Positions 16,112 through 23,920 of a stretch of 38,949 nt of DNA are shown one piece after another. Under the pieces are notes generated by a model. The model saw only the letters and a list, made by a program, of their open reading frames with translations, was not told the DNA's origin and ran no database searches. Source of the DNA: Sphingobacteriales bacterium TSM_CSM (lineage in GTDB: Bacteria > Bacteroidota > Bacteroidia > Chitinophagales > UBA2359); assembly GCA_002212725.1 (NCBI GenBank), contig MTCR01000053.1:1-38949 (forward strand), in the 5' to 3' direction. Within the stretch, counting starts at the first letter, position 1; the number at the start of each line of letters is the position of its first letter. The position numbers were made by a program, and so were the translations under genes.

Positions 16112-18727
16112 ATGAAACATGTTCTTTGCCCCTTATTCAAAAGTATTTTTTTTCTTGGGCTGACTATTGCAGGCACTTTTACAGCCTGCGCCCAACCCAT
16201 GCTAACCTACGCCGGCAATAACGCCGATGAGGTGTTTTACGATGTACTGCAATTGTCAGACGGCACTTTTCTTATTGCCGGCGCTGCCCAAAACTTAGAC
16301 TGGATACCTGCCAATGTACCCCGAACCCAACTCGGCAATACCGCCGGCATTAATAACGGGTTGGGAACCAATAAATATGCATTTATACTGCAACTCAGCA
16401 ACAATATGCAGCAAATTGTACAGGTTGTACACTTTGCACAGGGCGCTGCAGAAGATATACGGTATCTTAAAACCACCAACATTCCCGGGCAAACCACCGG
16501 CACACTCTACCTTTCGGGCAATACCTCCGATACCAAAGCCAACAACGGCGGTTATTTTATTGCCAAACTCAACAACAATTTTATGAACGGCACGCCCACT
16601 GCACTGGCTTGGGCAAAAGCAGTTTGGGCAGAAGGCTACCCCAAAGATTACCATCCCTGGGATGTGGGCAGCGATGGTAAAGTAATCTATATCAGCGGGC
16701 AATCTCATGCATACGACTGGTCGGCCGTTTCACGCCTTACCTCCGACGGGCAGCCCGATAAAGTTGAAAACTGGCGTACCCACTGGAAAGTAGGTGGCGG
16801 CGAGTGGCGCGGTACACCTGTATCGGCCTACCCGGGCGGTGCCGATAGCATTGCCTACAGCGGCATTGTGCTTAAAAAATGGGGGCGATGCGACCTTCGT
16901 TCCTGGAACAATACCGACTACAACCTGCTGCAACCCGATGGCAACGGGGGTACCAAAAAAGGACTTTGGCCGCTCGATGCCTTTTTTAACAGCCCCTGCA
17001 ACCCCGCAGCGCCCACAGACAACGGGCCGGGCTATACCGGCTACAGCACAAGCGGCACACCCGTACATGGCGGCTCGGTTATTTGCATAGACCGCCGCAA
17101 TAACCACCTGTATATTGGCATGAACATTAAAACCGTGCTGCCCGACGGAAGCCCCGATTTTGAACCTGCCGTAATTGCCATGACCGAAACCGGCATCCTG
17201 AAATGGTGGAGCCGGCTTTACCATGAAATTCAGCCCGATGGCGATTACGTGGTTTCTACCCCCGACCAATATGTTGATGCCCTGGCAATTGATTACTCAC
17301 AACCATACAACAGCGCTTTTTTGGCGGTAAATGCCCGGTGCCACGGCAATAATATTGAAAATTTTTGGGAAGGCAATACATTGGCTGCCAACGCGGCGGC
17401 AGCGGGGTTTCAAAACAGTTTTACCGGCAGCAGCGGCAATATACACATTAGCTGGCTGGGTAAATTACTGCTCAGCAACGGCACTATTCACCACAGCACT
17501 TATGTTGCCGAATATGCCGAAGGAACCGGCGGATTGGGCGCACCCCACCCCGACCCCAACTTAGACAACTGGCCAAACCCCAACAGTGGCTGGCCCGATG
17601 TAAACACCACCCGCCTTGCCAAAAACAACCTCAAGGTAAGCGCCAACGGCTCGGTTTGTGTGGCCGGTGTGGGGCGCCGCACCATTACCACTGCCAACGC
17701 CCTGCAAAAAATGGTACTGCCGGCCAACGGCGGCCTGTCTTGCTGGAACAGTTTTGTGCGCGTATATGCCCCCGATTTATCTGTTCCGAAGTACAGTTCG
17801 CTGATAGTGGGCGTTTGGGATACGCTTACACAAGCCGGCGGCGGCAATACCGATATTTACGGCATTTGGAAAACCGCCGGCGGCATGGTGGCAGTAGGCA
17901 GGCAAGCCAAAGATGCCACAACCGGTTTACCATCGGGCAACCCTATACCCGTAACCAACGTGCCGGATTGGGGCAGTGCCGTGCCTTCGGGCGAAAGCGC
18001 CATATTTGCCTATCTTCCGGCAGAAAACCTTCAAAACCCTGCCGACGGGTACAACGCCAGTCCGCCGGTATCTGTGCAGGTAAAAGCAATATTGCAAGGT
18101 GCTTTTAATGCCGCCACACAATTGCAAAATACCCTGCTGCAAACCGGCAACCTGTTGCCCGCCTCGCAGCCTTTTAATACCCAACCATGGAACTATACCG
18201 GCACCGAAAACATAACCGCCCTGCCTGCCAACACCGTTGATTGGGTACTGCTGGAAGCATATACCCCCGATATGAGCCTTGCCGAAACCCGCGCAGCCCT
18301 CTTGCTGAACGATGGCTCTTTAGCCAATTCCGAAAACGGCAGCAACGGGGTAAACTTTTATAACCTTACACCCGGCAACAGCTATTACCTTGCCCTAAAA
18401 CCCCGAAACCACTTAGCCGTTGTCAGTGCCAACACGGTGCAACTGCCCAACAGCACAACCTATGATTTTACCGCAGCCAACAGCGCCCAAAACAGCGCCA
18501 ATAATCTGGTGCAGGTAGCCACAGGAAAATACGCCCTTAAAGCCGGCGATTTGTATGCCAATGGCGTAATTACCGTAGCCGATTTTAACCTGTACATGCA
18601 GCAGGGTTCGGCTACCGGGCAATACACCGCCGCCGATGCCAACTTAGACGGCAACATTACCATTGCCGACTTTAACCTGTACCAACCCAATGCCGGTACC
18701 ATAGCCGTGACCCTGCTGCGGTATTAA
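16112..18727 (+). CDS. large secreted protein with dockerin-like C-terminal calcium loops
   Basis: 871 residues from MKHVLCPLFK, with a signal peptide ending near CAQP (residues 26-29). Residues about 30-600 are rich in Gly, Asn and Trp, with short DGTFLIAGAA and GGMVAVGRQA-type strands, like a beta-propeller or SBBP-like fold. Residues about 650-800 resemble a domain often seen next to dockerin-like ends in Bacteroidota (QVKAILQGAFN, LLPASQPFNTQPWNYTG, VDWVLLEAYTP, RAALLLNDGS, LALKPRNHLAV). Two EF-hand-like loops follow (about 812-825 GDLYANGVITVADFN; 845-860 DANLDGNITIADFN). The end ITVADFNLYQPN...LLRY has no canonical T9SS tail. An in-frame ATG at 16022 would give a poor signal sequence, so 16112 is chosen. 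Enzymatic function is unknown. Confidence 0.72.
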   Translation: MKHVLCPLFKSIFFLGLTIAGTFTACAQPMLTYAGNNADEVFYDVLQLSDGTFLIAGAAQNLDWIPANVPRTQLGNTAGINNGLGTNKYAFILQLSNNMQQIVQVVHFAQGAAEDIRYLKTTNIPGQTTGTLYLSGNTSDTKANNGGYFIAKLNNNFMNGTPTALAWAKAVWAEGYPKDYHPWDVGSDGKVIYISGQSHAYDWSAVSRLTSDGQPDKVENWRTHWKVGGGEWRGTPVSAYPGGADSIAYSGIVLKKWGRCDLRSWNNTDYNLLQPDGNGGTKKGLWPLDAFFNSPCNPAAPTDNGPGYTGYSTSGTPVHGGSVICIDRRNNHLYIGMNIKTVLPDGSPDFEPAVIAMTETGILKWWSRLYHEIQPDGDYVVSTPDQYVDALAIDYSQPYNSAFLAVNARCHGNNIENFWEGNTLAANAAAAGFQNSFTGSSGNIHISWLGKLLLSNGTIHHSTYVAEYAEGTGGLGAPHPDPNLDNWPNPNSGWPDVNTTRLAKNNLKVSANGSVCVAGVGRRTITTANALQKMVLPANGGLSCWNSFVRVYAPDLSVPKYSSLIVGVWDTLTQAGGGNTDIYGIWKTAGGMVAVGRQAKDATTGLPSGNPIPVTNVPDWGSAVPSGESAIFAYLPAENLQNPADGYNASPPVSVQVKAILQGAFNAATQLQNTLLQTGNLLPASQPFNTQPWNYTGTENITALPANTVDWVLLEAYTPDMSLAETRAALLLNDGSLANSENGSNGVNFYNLTPGNSYYLALKPRNHLAVVSANTVQLPNSTTYDFTAANSAQNSANNLVQVATGKYALKAGDLYANGVITVADFNLYMQQGSATGQYTAADANLDGNITIADFNLYQPNAGTIAVTLLRY

Positions 18728-18731
18728 TCAA

Positions 18732-19253
18732 TCAGGGGCGGAGTTTGCGAACCTGCGCGCCGGCCTGCCACATTTCGGATTGCTGTATTTGAAGCAGTTC
18801 TTCCGTTAATTTTTCCCGATAATCGGGTTGTTTGTTGGCAGCAATTACAATAGCGGCTTCTTTGCCCAATGCCACACTTTCATACAGTTCTTCAAACAAG
18901 GGTTCTACGGCTTTTCTGAAGCGGTGCCGCCAATCTAACGCGCCGCGCTGTGCCGTGGTAGAGGTGTTGGCAAACATCCACTCCATGCCGTTTTCGGCTA
19001 CCAGCGGCATAAGGCTTTGCGTAAGTTCTTCCACCGTTTCATTAAACGCTTCGGATGGCGAGTGCCCTTTTTTGCACAAAAGGTTGTATTGTTCCTCCAT
19101 AATACCGGCAAGGGCGCCCATGAGTACGCCGCGCTCGCCATTGTTGCGCAGGTTGAGCGCCTGTGCCGGCCCTTGCACGCCATAGCCAATTACAGCCAGG
19201 GTTTCGCCATTTAATGTATCGAGCGCTTTGTGTATGAGAAACAGGTTTTTTAT
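18732..19253 (-). pseudogene. ilvC: ilvC remnant: ketol-acid reductoisomerase with large in-frame internal deletion
   Basis: On the minus strand one open frame (19253 to 18732) first encodes the Rossmann start of KARI, LNGETLAVIGYGVQGPAQAL. It then passes directly from NLRNNG to GERGVLMGALAGIMEEQYNL. The second part is the knotted C-terminal domain (FNETVEELTQSLMPL, ANTSTTAQRGALDW, PDYREKLTEELLQ, MWQAGAQVRKLRP). In intact KARI about 150-200 residues separate these segments. They carry the rest of the NADPH-binding domain and the SDLTG aspartate that binds magnesium. No ATG precedes the Rossmann part; only an internal GTG (19178) could start, inside the motif. The product can hardly be active. 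It lies directly after an Ile/Val leader-attenuator. This is a pseudogene by inference; an assembly artefact is possible. Confidence 0.85.
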
Positions 19254-19258
19254 TTAAG

Positions 19259-19294
19259 AAAAAACCCCCACCGCAAGGACGGTGAGGGTTTTTT
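19259..19294 (-). terminator. attenuator terminator of the ilv leader
   Basis: On the minus strand AAAAAACCCTCACCG (19294-19280) pairs with CGGTGGGGGTTTTTT (19273-19259) around the 6-nt loop TCCTTG, ending in a U-run. It lies 40 nt after the leader peptide stop and directly before the ilvC remnant. An alternative pairing is visible: GGACGG just after the leader stop (19334-19329) with CCGTCC in the terminator (19282-19277). This would disrupt the terminator hairpin. A 10-bp palindrome ACGGGCCCGT (19323-19332) overlaps that antiterminator arm. Confidence 0.85.
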
Positions 19295-19335
19295 ACAACT
19301 TATATGGTTTTGTTTACAAAATACGGGCCCGTCCA

Positions 19336-19398
19336 TTATGTTTTTATCACAATGACAATAATGTTGACGGTAATAATAATGGCGGCGGTTAAAATCAT
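19336..19398 (-). CDS. ilv operon leader peptide (transcription attenuation)
   Basis: A 20-residue reading frame, MILTAAIIITVNIIVIVIKT, of which 13 residues are Ile, Val, Leu or Thr, with Ile-Ile-Ile, Ile-Ile and Val-Ile-Val-Ile runs. This is the hallmark of the ribosome-stalling leaders that control branched-chain amino acid operons. It is followed by an antiterminator arm and a terminator hairpin, and preceded by a promoter. When charged tRNA-Ile or tRNA-Val is scarce, stalling should favour antitermination. It is too short for ordinary gene finding but fully consistent with its context. The mechanism is inferred from the sequence. Confidence 0.85.
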   Translation of the reverse strand: MILTAAIIITVNIIVIVIKT

Positions 19399-19429
19399 TT
19401 GTTGTGTTGTGTTGGTTGTTGATTGGGGG

Positions 19430-19461
19430 TAAAGATATTTGTTTATAAAAGAAAAAAGCAA
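19430..19461 (-). promoter_or_regulatory. promoter of the ilv leader
   Basis: On the minus strand TTG (19461-19459) and TATCTTTA (19437-19430) are separated by 21 nt, a near-consensus Bacteroidota promoter. The leader ATG follows about 30 nt downstream of the -7 element. The transcript would run through the leader, the attenuator and the ilvC remnant only. Confidence 0.6.
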
Positions 19462-19699
19462 GTAATTTCCGGTTTTTTTTTTAAATCGGGTATGTGTTTT
19501 CTTTTTTTATTTACTATTACAGAGGTTTATTTGTGTAAAAGCTTTCGGAGAAAATACTGTCCGGCATCTTATAAAATAAGGGTTTAACCTTGTGCATCCA
19601 CAATAGTTTACCCCGGTAAGCAAGTTTAATGCGCACTAAAATAAGCCTGTTTTTGTGCGCAGTATGGTTTGTTGTAAATTTGCGTCAGGGGCTGTATGG

Positions 19700-20563
19700 T
19701 TATTGCAGTACCAGTTTTTTATACTCATCGGAGAGAAATGCGCCAATGGTATCTTGCCATTGTTTTTTAAAGGGTATGCCGTTTATGGCTTTTATGCCGG
19801 CAACTTCGGCAGCGGTTCCTGTAAAAAAGGCACCGTCGGCGGTTGGCAGCACATCGGGGGTAAAAAAGGTCTCTTCAACCTCAATGCCGTTTTTTTGGCA
19901 GATTTCTAAAATGGTGGCGCGGGTAATTCCCATTAAAATGCTGCCTTTGGGTGGGGTATAGAGTATGCCGTTTTTTTCATAAAAGAAGTTGGCGCCGGAG
20001 CCTTCGGCCACATTGCCGTTTATATCCAGAAGGAGCGCTTCGTCATAACCGTTGCTTACGGCCTCGTGTGTGGCAAGAATGGAGTTTACGTAATGCCCTG
20101 TAGCTTTGGCATTGATAAAAGTAGATTTGGGGTTTGGTCGCTGGTAGGAAGAAATCATAATATTGAGCAAATCGTTGCCAAGGTAGCGCGGCCACTCCCA
20201 GGCGCACATAAATACGTTGGTTTGCTCCGGCGGAAGCAGTTTCATCATGGGTTCGCCGTACACAAGCGGGCGTATATAGGCATCGGACAAGTTGTTTTGT
20301 CTGAGCAGTTCATAGCTGATGTCTATAAGTTCCTCTACGGAATAAGGAAGTTTAAGGTGCATAACCTCTGCCGAATAGTGGAGGCGGCGGTAATGCTCAC
20401 GGGCTTTAAAAATATGGGTTCCCGATGGCGTGTTGTAGGTTCTTATGCCTTCAAAAACCCCCAAGCCATAATGGAGGGTTTGAGAGTATAGACCGGTTAC
20501 TGCCTGAGAGGCGGAAATCCAGTTGCCATTGAGGAATACAAAGGTTTGGTCGTTAAAATACAT
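19700..20563 (-). CDS. ilvE: branched-chain amino acid aminotransferase (class IV PLP enzyme)
   Basis: 287 residues from MYFNDQTFVFLNG. It has the class IV aminotransferase layout with LHYGLGVFEGIRTY near residues 30-43, the PLP-binding lysine Lys153 in INAKATGHYVNS, the cofactor-phosphate motif EGSGANFF and a late GTAAEVAGI. It transfers the amino group between glutamate and the 2-oxo acids of Leu, Ile and Val. An upstream in-frame Met (20710) adds 49 low-quality residues, so the start at 20563 is used. It lies upstream of the ilv leader on the same strand with a 300-bp gap, so it is probably a separate unit. With ilvC broken here, it may serve catabolism or rely on ilv genes elsewhere. Confidence 0.9.
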   Translation of the reverse strand: MYFNDQTFVFLNGNWISASQAVTGLYSQTLHYGLGVFEGIRTYNTPSGTHIFKAREHYRRLHYSAEVMHLKLPYSVEELIDISYELLRQNNLSDAYIRPLVYGEPMMKLLPPEQTNVFMCAWEWPRYLGNDLLNIMISSYQRPNPKSTFINAKATGHYVNSILATHEAVSNGYDEALLLDINGNVAEGSGANFFYEKNGILYTPPKGSILMGITRATILEICQKNGIEVEETFFTPDVLPTADGAFFTGTAAEVAGIKAINGIPFKKQWQDTIGAFLSDEYKKLVLQ

Positions 20564-21052
20564 AATTTGCTTGTATGTGGTGAAAACAGTAACTGAAGTT
20601 TGAAAACCTAAATAGGCATATACTTTACTTTGCGCACAATTTGTTGCCAATAATATGCTGTTTTTGGGGGTTTTCAAAAAAAACAGTTCATTTTTTACAC
20701 AAAATGGCAAATTTCACCCATTTTTAGTATGTGGTTATCAGAATGTTAAAATTTAAATAGGTATTTCCCCTGCTTTTGATTTGAGTTGGATTACCTTTTT
20801 GGGGGGTAAAAGCGTGGAGGGTTTGCAAGGGTTGGTGTTTGGCAGCCCGCCAAAACAATACACCGATTTACCATTGCAAGGTTTAACCTTGTATGGTAAG
20901 GCTTTTCACACAGCAGCGCCTTGCGCCGGGAAAGTTTTTGCATATTTCCGGCACTGTACAGCGGGTTTGGGGCAGCAATTCCGGGCAAAAACTTGCAAAA
21001 ACTGCTGTAGTAAAACAATAGGCAACCGCAAGTTTGCTAAAGCATACAGAGG
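20564..21052. other. 489-bp intergenic region with a hairpin
   Basis: No convincing gene is present; the open frames on either strand are low-complexity and lack family features. It contains an inverted repeat at 20869-20898 (TACCAT-CAAGGTT with AACCTTG-ATGGTA, small bulges), which would form a stable hairpin. GC-rich GCGCCTTGCGCCGGG lies further right. Confidence 0.5.
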
Positions 21053-22297
21053 TTAACGCGCCTCGCAGCCATAGTTTTTTATAGAAAATATGAGGTCGTC
21101 CACCTCTTTTGTATCTATGTTTTCAATTTCTGCTGCGGTTCGGGCTTCTAAAGCAACATTCAGGGCGGTTTCGCAGTTTTTGTCTGTTTTTCTCAACAGT
21201 CGGGCTTTTATCAGGTTTTTCCGGTAGTTGGCGCCATCAATTTTAATGGCTTGGTTAACCCATTCGAGGGCTTGTTTAAAAGAGCCGCTGTCGTTCATGT
21301 ACAGGAAATATTTTTCGGCTAAAATTGTAAGCAGTTGCGGGTTGTCGGTGCCTTTATGCTTAACGTAGGAATTGGTTATGACGGCAAATTTGTCAAAGCT
21401 TTTGGTATTTTCGTAGTATTGTGCCTTAACAAAGTAAAGCAGGTCTTCTGTATGGGGCAGATTGGCGTTATGAATTACCATCATAATTTTTTGAAAAATT
21501 TTGTCGTCGCGCTGCTGAATGGCAATTCGCAGGCTGTTGTAGAGGGCAATGGTTAGTTTTTCGTTTAAAACTGCGCCATACTTGAGTTTATAGTGTTGAA
21601 TGTCGGCAAGCAAATGATCAACGGCTTTGGTTTCTACGTTATCAAGAAAATCGTAGATAAATCCAATATTTTCGTCCGATTTCAATTCTTCATCGGATTG
21701 TGTTTGCAGGTATTGGTTTACCACGTCAGAACATGGTTGGTTAAAGGTTTTGAGCAAGTAAGCACATTCATACAGTTCTTGCGGCGATGCAAGTTCGTTA
21801 TTTGCTTTCCGGTAGAGGGTTTCGAGTTTTTGCCGGTTAGCAACAGTTTTTTCCTGCAGGAGTATTACCTCTTTTGCATTGCTGATGAGGTCATCGGCGG
21901 ATCTTACATTTTCTGTTTTTTTAATTAACTGTCCATTGGGTTCAAAGTAAAGGAGGGCTGCATTTTTACCAAGGTTCAGGATGTTGGCAATATTAAAATA
22001 CTCTGTTCGGTCAACATTCAAACGGAAGTTAATGAAGTTTGCGTTATAGAGCCGGCCTACATCGGGATTTGGGTAAAGGCTTTGCTCTAATGTATTGCAG
22101 GGCGCACAACCGTTCCAGGTGGTATGCACAAAGGCAAATGATTGTTCATTCAGCACTCTTTCCATCAGTGTTTCAAAATTGCCTTCCTGCTGAAACGAAA
22201 TACCGTTTTGCAGCGGCATGGATGCCGCCAAAAACAGCATAAGGGAAAAAGCGCATAAAAATAACAACCGCATAAGAGAAGTAGAGCAGTTATTCAT
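21053..22297 (-). CDS. secreted thioredoxin-fold protein with helical C-terminal domain, paralogue 1 (CAPC)
   Basis: 414 residues from MNNCSTSLMR. A signal peptide or anchor (about 9-27, RLLFLCAFSLMLFLAAS) leads to a thioredoxin-like domain (about 35-150) with active-site Cys64-Ala-Pro-Cys67 in WNGCAPCNTLEQ. Strand SFAFVHTTW precedes it, and NAALLYFEPNGQ lies where the cis-proline strand is expected. The cis-proline itself seems replaced (GKNAALLYF). The C-terminal 250 residues are all-helical and TPR-like. It is the last of three tandem paralogues on the minus strand (intergenic gaps 142 and 212 bp). It probably acts in the periplasm as a thiol-disulfide oxidoreductase or sensor; the substrate is unknown. 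The longer start at 22336 lacks a sensible N-terminus. Confidence 0.75.
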   Translation of the reverse strand: MNNCSTSLMRLLFLCAFSLMLFLAASMPLQNGISFQQEGNFETLMERVLNEQSFAFVHTTWNGCAPCNTLEQSLYPNPDVGRLYNANFINFRLNVDRTEYFNIANILNLGKNAALLYFEPNGQLIKKTENVRSADDLISNAKEVILLQEKTVANRQKLETLYRKANNELASPQELYECAYLLKTFNQPCSDVVNQYLQTQSDEELKSDENIGFIYDFLDNVETKAVDHLLADIQHYKLKYGAVLNEKLTIALYNSLRIAIQQRDDKIFQKIMMVIHNANLPHTEDLLYFVKAQYYENTKSFDKFAVITNSYVKHKGTDNPQLLTILAEKYFLYMNDSGSFKQALEWVNQAIKIDGANYRKNLIKARLLRKTDKNCETALNVALEARTAAEIENIDTKEVDDLIFSIKNYGCEAR

Positions 22298-22439
22298 ATT
22301 GTAGAATTTAAAAGTTAGGTAATATTTCCCTGCCACTTAACCCGCACTTCGGGTTTTGGTTAAGTTAACACATATCCGGTATAATATCAAAAGGCGGGCC
22401 ATAAATGATTGGTTGAGTTAGACCAAAAAACAAACCGGT

Positions 22440-23708
22440 TTAGGGGTTATTGTTGTGCATAGCTTTACGATATTGTTTACTTTCTATCTGGTCAATAAAT
22501 TCACTGGCCTGCACATAATCAACCCCGCGCAATTTAGCTACATATATGGCGTTTTTGGCTGCCGACAGCGCTTTTGCGGTTTGTCCCAGTTTTAAAAGCA
22601 GCCCGGCATAGGTGAGGTTGTTGTAATATTCGTTTTCAATATGAATGGCTTTTTTAATCCACCGCGTAGCGGCTTTGAGCATTTTCTTGTTGCTTACATG
22701 CAGGGCAAATTTAGCACATACTTCGTTCAGCAGTGCGGGGTCAGAAACAGCGTTGTTGCTAAGAAAGTTATAGGTATATTTGGCATAGGTGTTCCAATCA
22801 TTGGTGCCTTGGTAGTAAAGGCTTTTAATTTCAAATTCAAACTCGGCACGGTCGGGCAGGCTGGCTTTTTTAATCAGGTCGTCCACATGTTTAAAAAAAT
22901 TGGGGTCGTTTTGTTTGGTGGCGGTAAGCACGCCGTTAAAGATGGCGGCTTTTACCTTGCTGTTAATTTCGGCGCTGCCATAGGTTTGTTTAAAATAATA
23001 GATGTCTTTTACCAGAAAGTCTATGGCAAGGTTATCGAGGGTTAGGGCAAAATCATAGATAAACTTGCGGTTTTCATCGGTTCGGGTTCTGTTTTCCTGT
23101 TTAATGAGGTACTCGTTTACCACTGCATTAATAGGTTCGTTAAACTTTTGCGCCAGATAGGCATATTCTTTAAGGAGTGTAGGGTACCTTATGCCTTTGC
23201 GGTACTGGTCTCTTACTTCGGCAAAACGGGCAGCATGGGGGTCGGCGTTTGCAAACTGGTAAACCGACCTGCTGCCGGCCAGGTTTTGCCCCAACACCAA
23301 AAATTCGGCAGGGGTTTTACAGCCGGTTACTTTTTGTAAAATGGTTTTCCCATCGGGAGAGAAATAAAGCAGGGCGGGCAGTTCGGTAACATTATAAAGC
23401 TGCTGGAAATAGTCATTGCTGCGGTCGCTCAGGTTTACCTTATAGTTAATAAAGTATTCGTTATAAAACCCGGCAACTGTTTTATGGCAAAAAACTTCTT
23501 TGTCCATTATTTTGCAGGGCGGGCAGTAATCGGCATATACATCTACAAAAATGAGTTTTTGCTCTTCCTGTGCTTTTGCAATGACATTAAACCATGTATC
23601 GGACTGAAAAAACCTGATGGTTTCACTTTGGGCTTGTGCGTTGTTTGTTGTGCCCGAAAACCAGGTTAATAAACAGAAAACAAAGGGTAGGGTGTAATGG
23701 TGCTTCAT
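22440..23708 (-). CDS. secreted thioredoxin-fold protein with helical C-terminal domain, paralogue 2 (CPPC)
   Basis: 422 residues from MKHHYTLPFV, with a signal peptide ending near NNAQAQ (residue 27). The thioredoxin domain has the complete set: LIFVDVYADYCPPCKIMDKE with Cys62 and Cys65, and the cis-proline strand VTELPALLYFSPDGK. It is the most canonical of the three paralogues and resembles the thioredoxin-like/DUF255 type. The helical C-terminal part (about 160-422) has TPR-like pairs, such as AATRWIKKAIHIENEYYNNLTYAGLLLKLG without further known motifs. It lies between the other two copies with the same orientation. It may reduce or isomerise disulfides of secreted proteins; this is inferred from the fold only. 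Confidence 0.78.
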   Translation of the reverse strand: MKHHYTLPFVFCLLTWFSGTTNNAQAQSETIRFFQSDTWFNVIAKAQEEQKLIFVDVYADYCPPCKIMDKEVFCHKTVAGFYNEYFINYKVNLSDRSNDYFQQLYNVTELPALLYFSPDGKTILQKVTGCKTPAEFLVLGQNLAGSRSVYQFANADPHAARFAEVRDQYRKGIRYPTLLKEYAYLAQKFNEPINAVVNEYLIKQENRTRTDENRKFIYDFALTLDNLAIDFLVKDIYYFKQTYGSAEINSKVKAAIFNGVLTATKQNDPNFFKHVDDLIKKASLPDRAEFEFEIKSLYYQGTNDWNTYAKYTYNFLSNNAVSDPALLNEVCAKFALHVSNKKMLKAATRWIKKAIHIENEYYNNLTYAGLLLKLGQTAKALSAAKNAIYVAKLRGVDYVQASEFIDQIESKQYRKAMHNNNP

Positions 23709-23920
23709 AAATAAATAGCATTCAAATCCGGCGTTAAAAAAACTTTCTGCCTGCACCGGTATGTGCTTCTGCTGTATTATATGGCAGGGCAGTTCTTATA
23801 CTTATGTACCTGCTGCCGTTTTGGCTTTGGGGGCAGGGCTTTAAATGGTAAAAGTGCCCTTTACCTGTTCTTGCAAAGGGCACGAAAAAATACAGAAAAG
23901 CCGGCCTTATGTTTTATTGC

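Noticed and set aside
20781..21056. 91-codon plus-strand open frame between ilvE and the thioredoxin triplet
   Set aside because: It covers hairpin-forming and GC-rich intergenic sequence, has no family features and ends inside the neighbouring gene's 3' end. It is more likely a chance frame.
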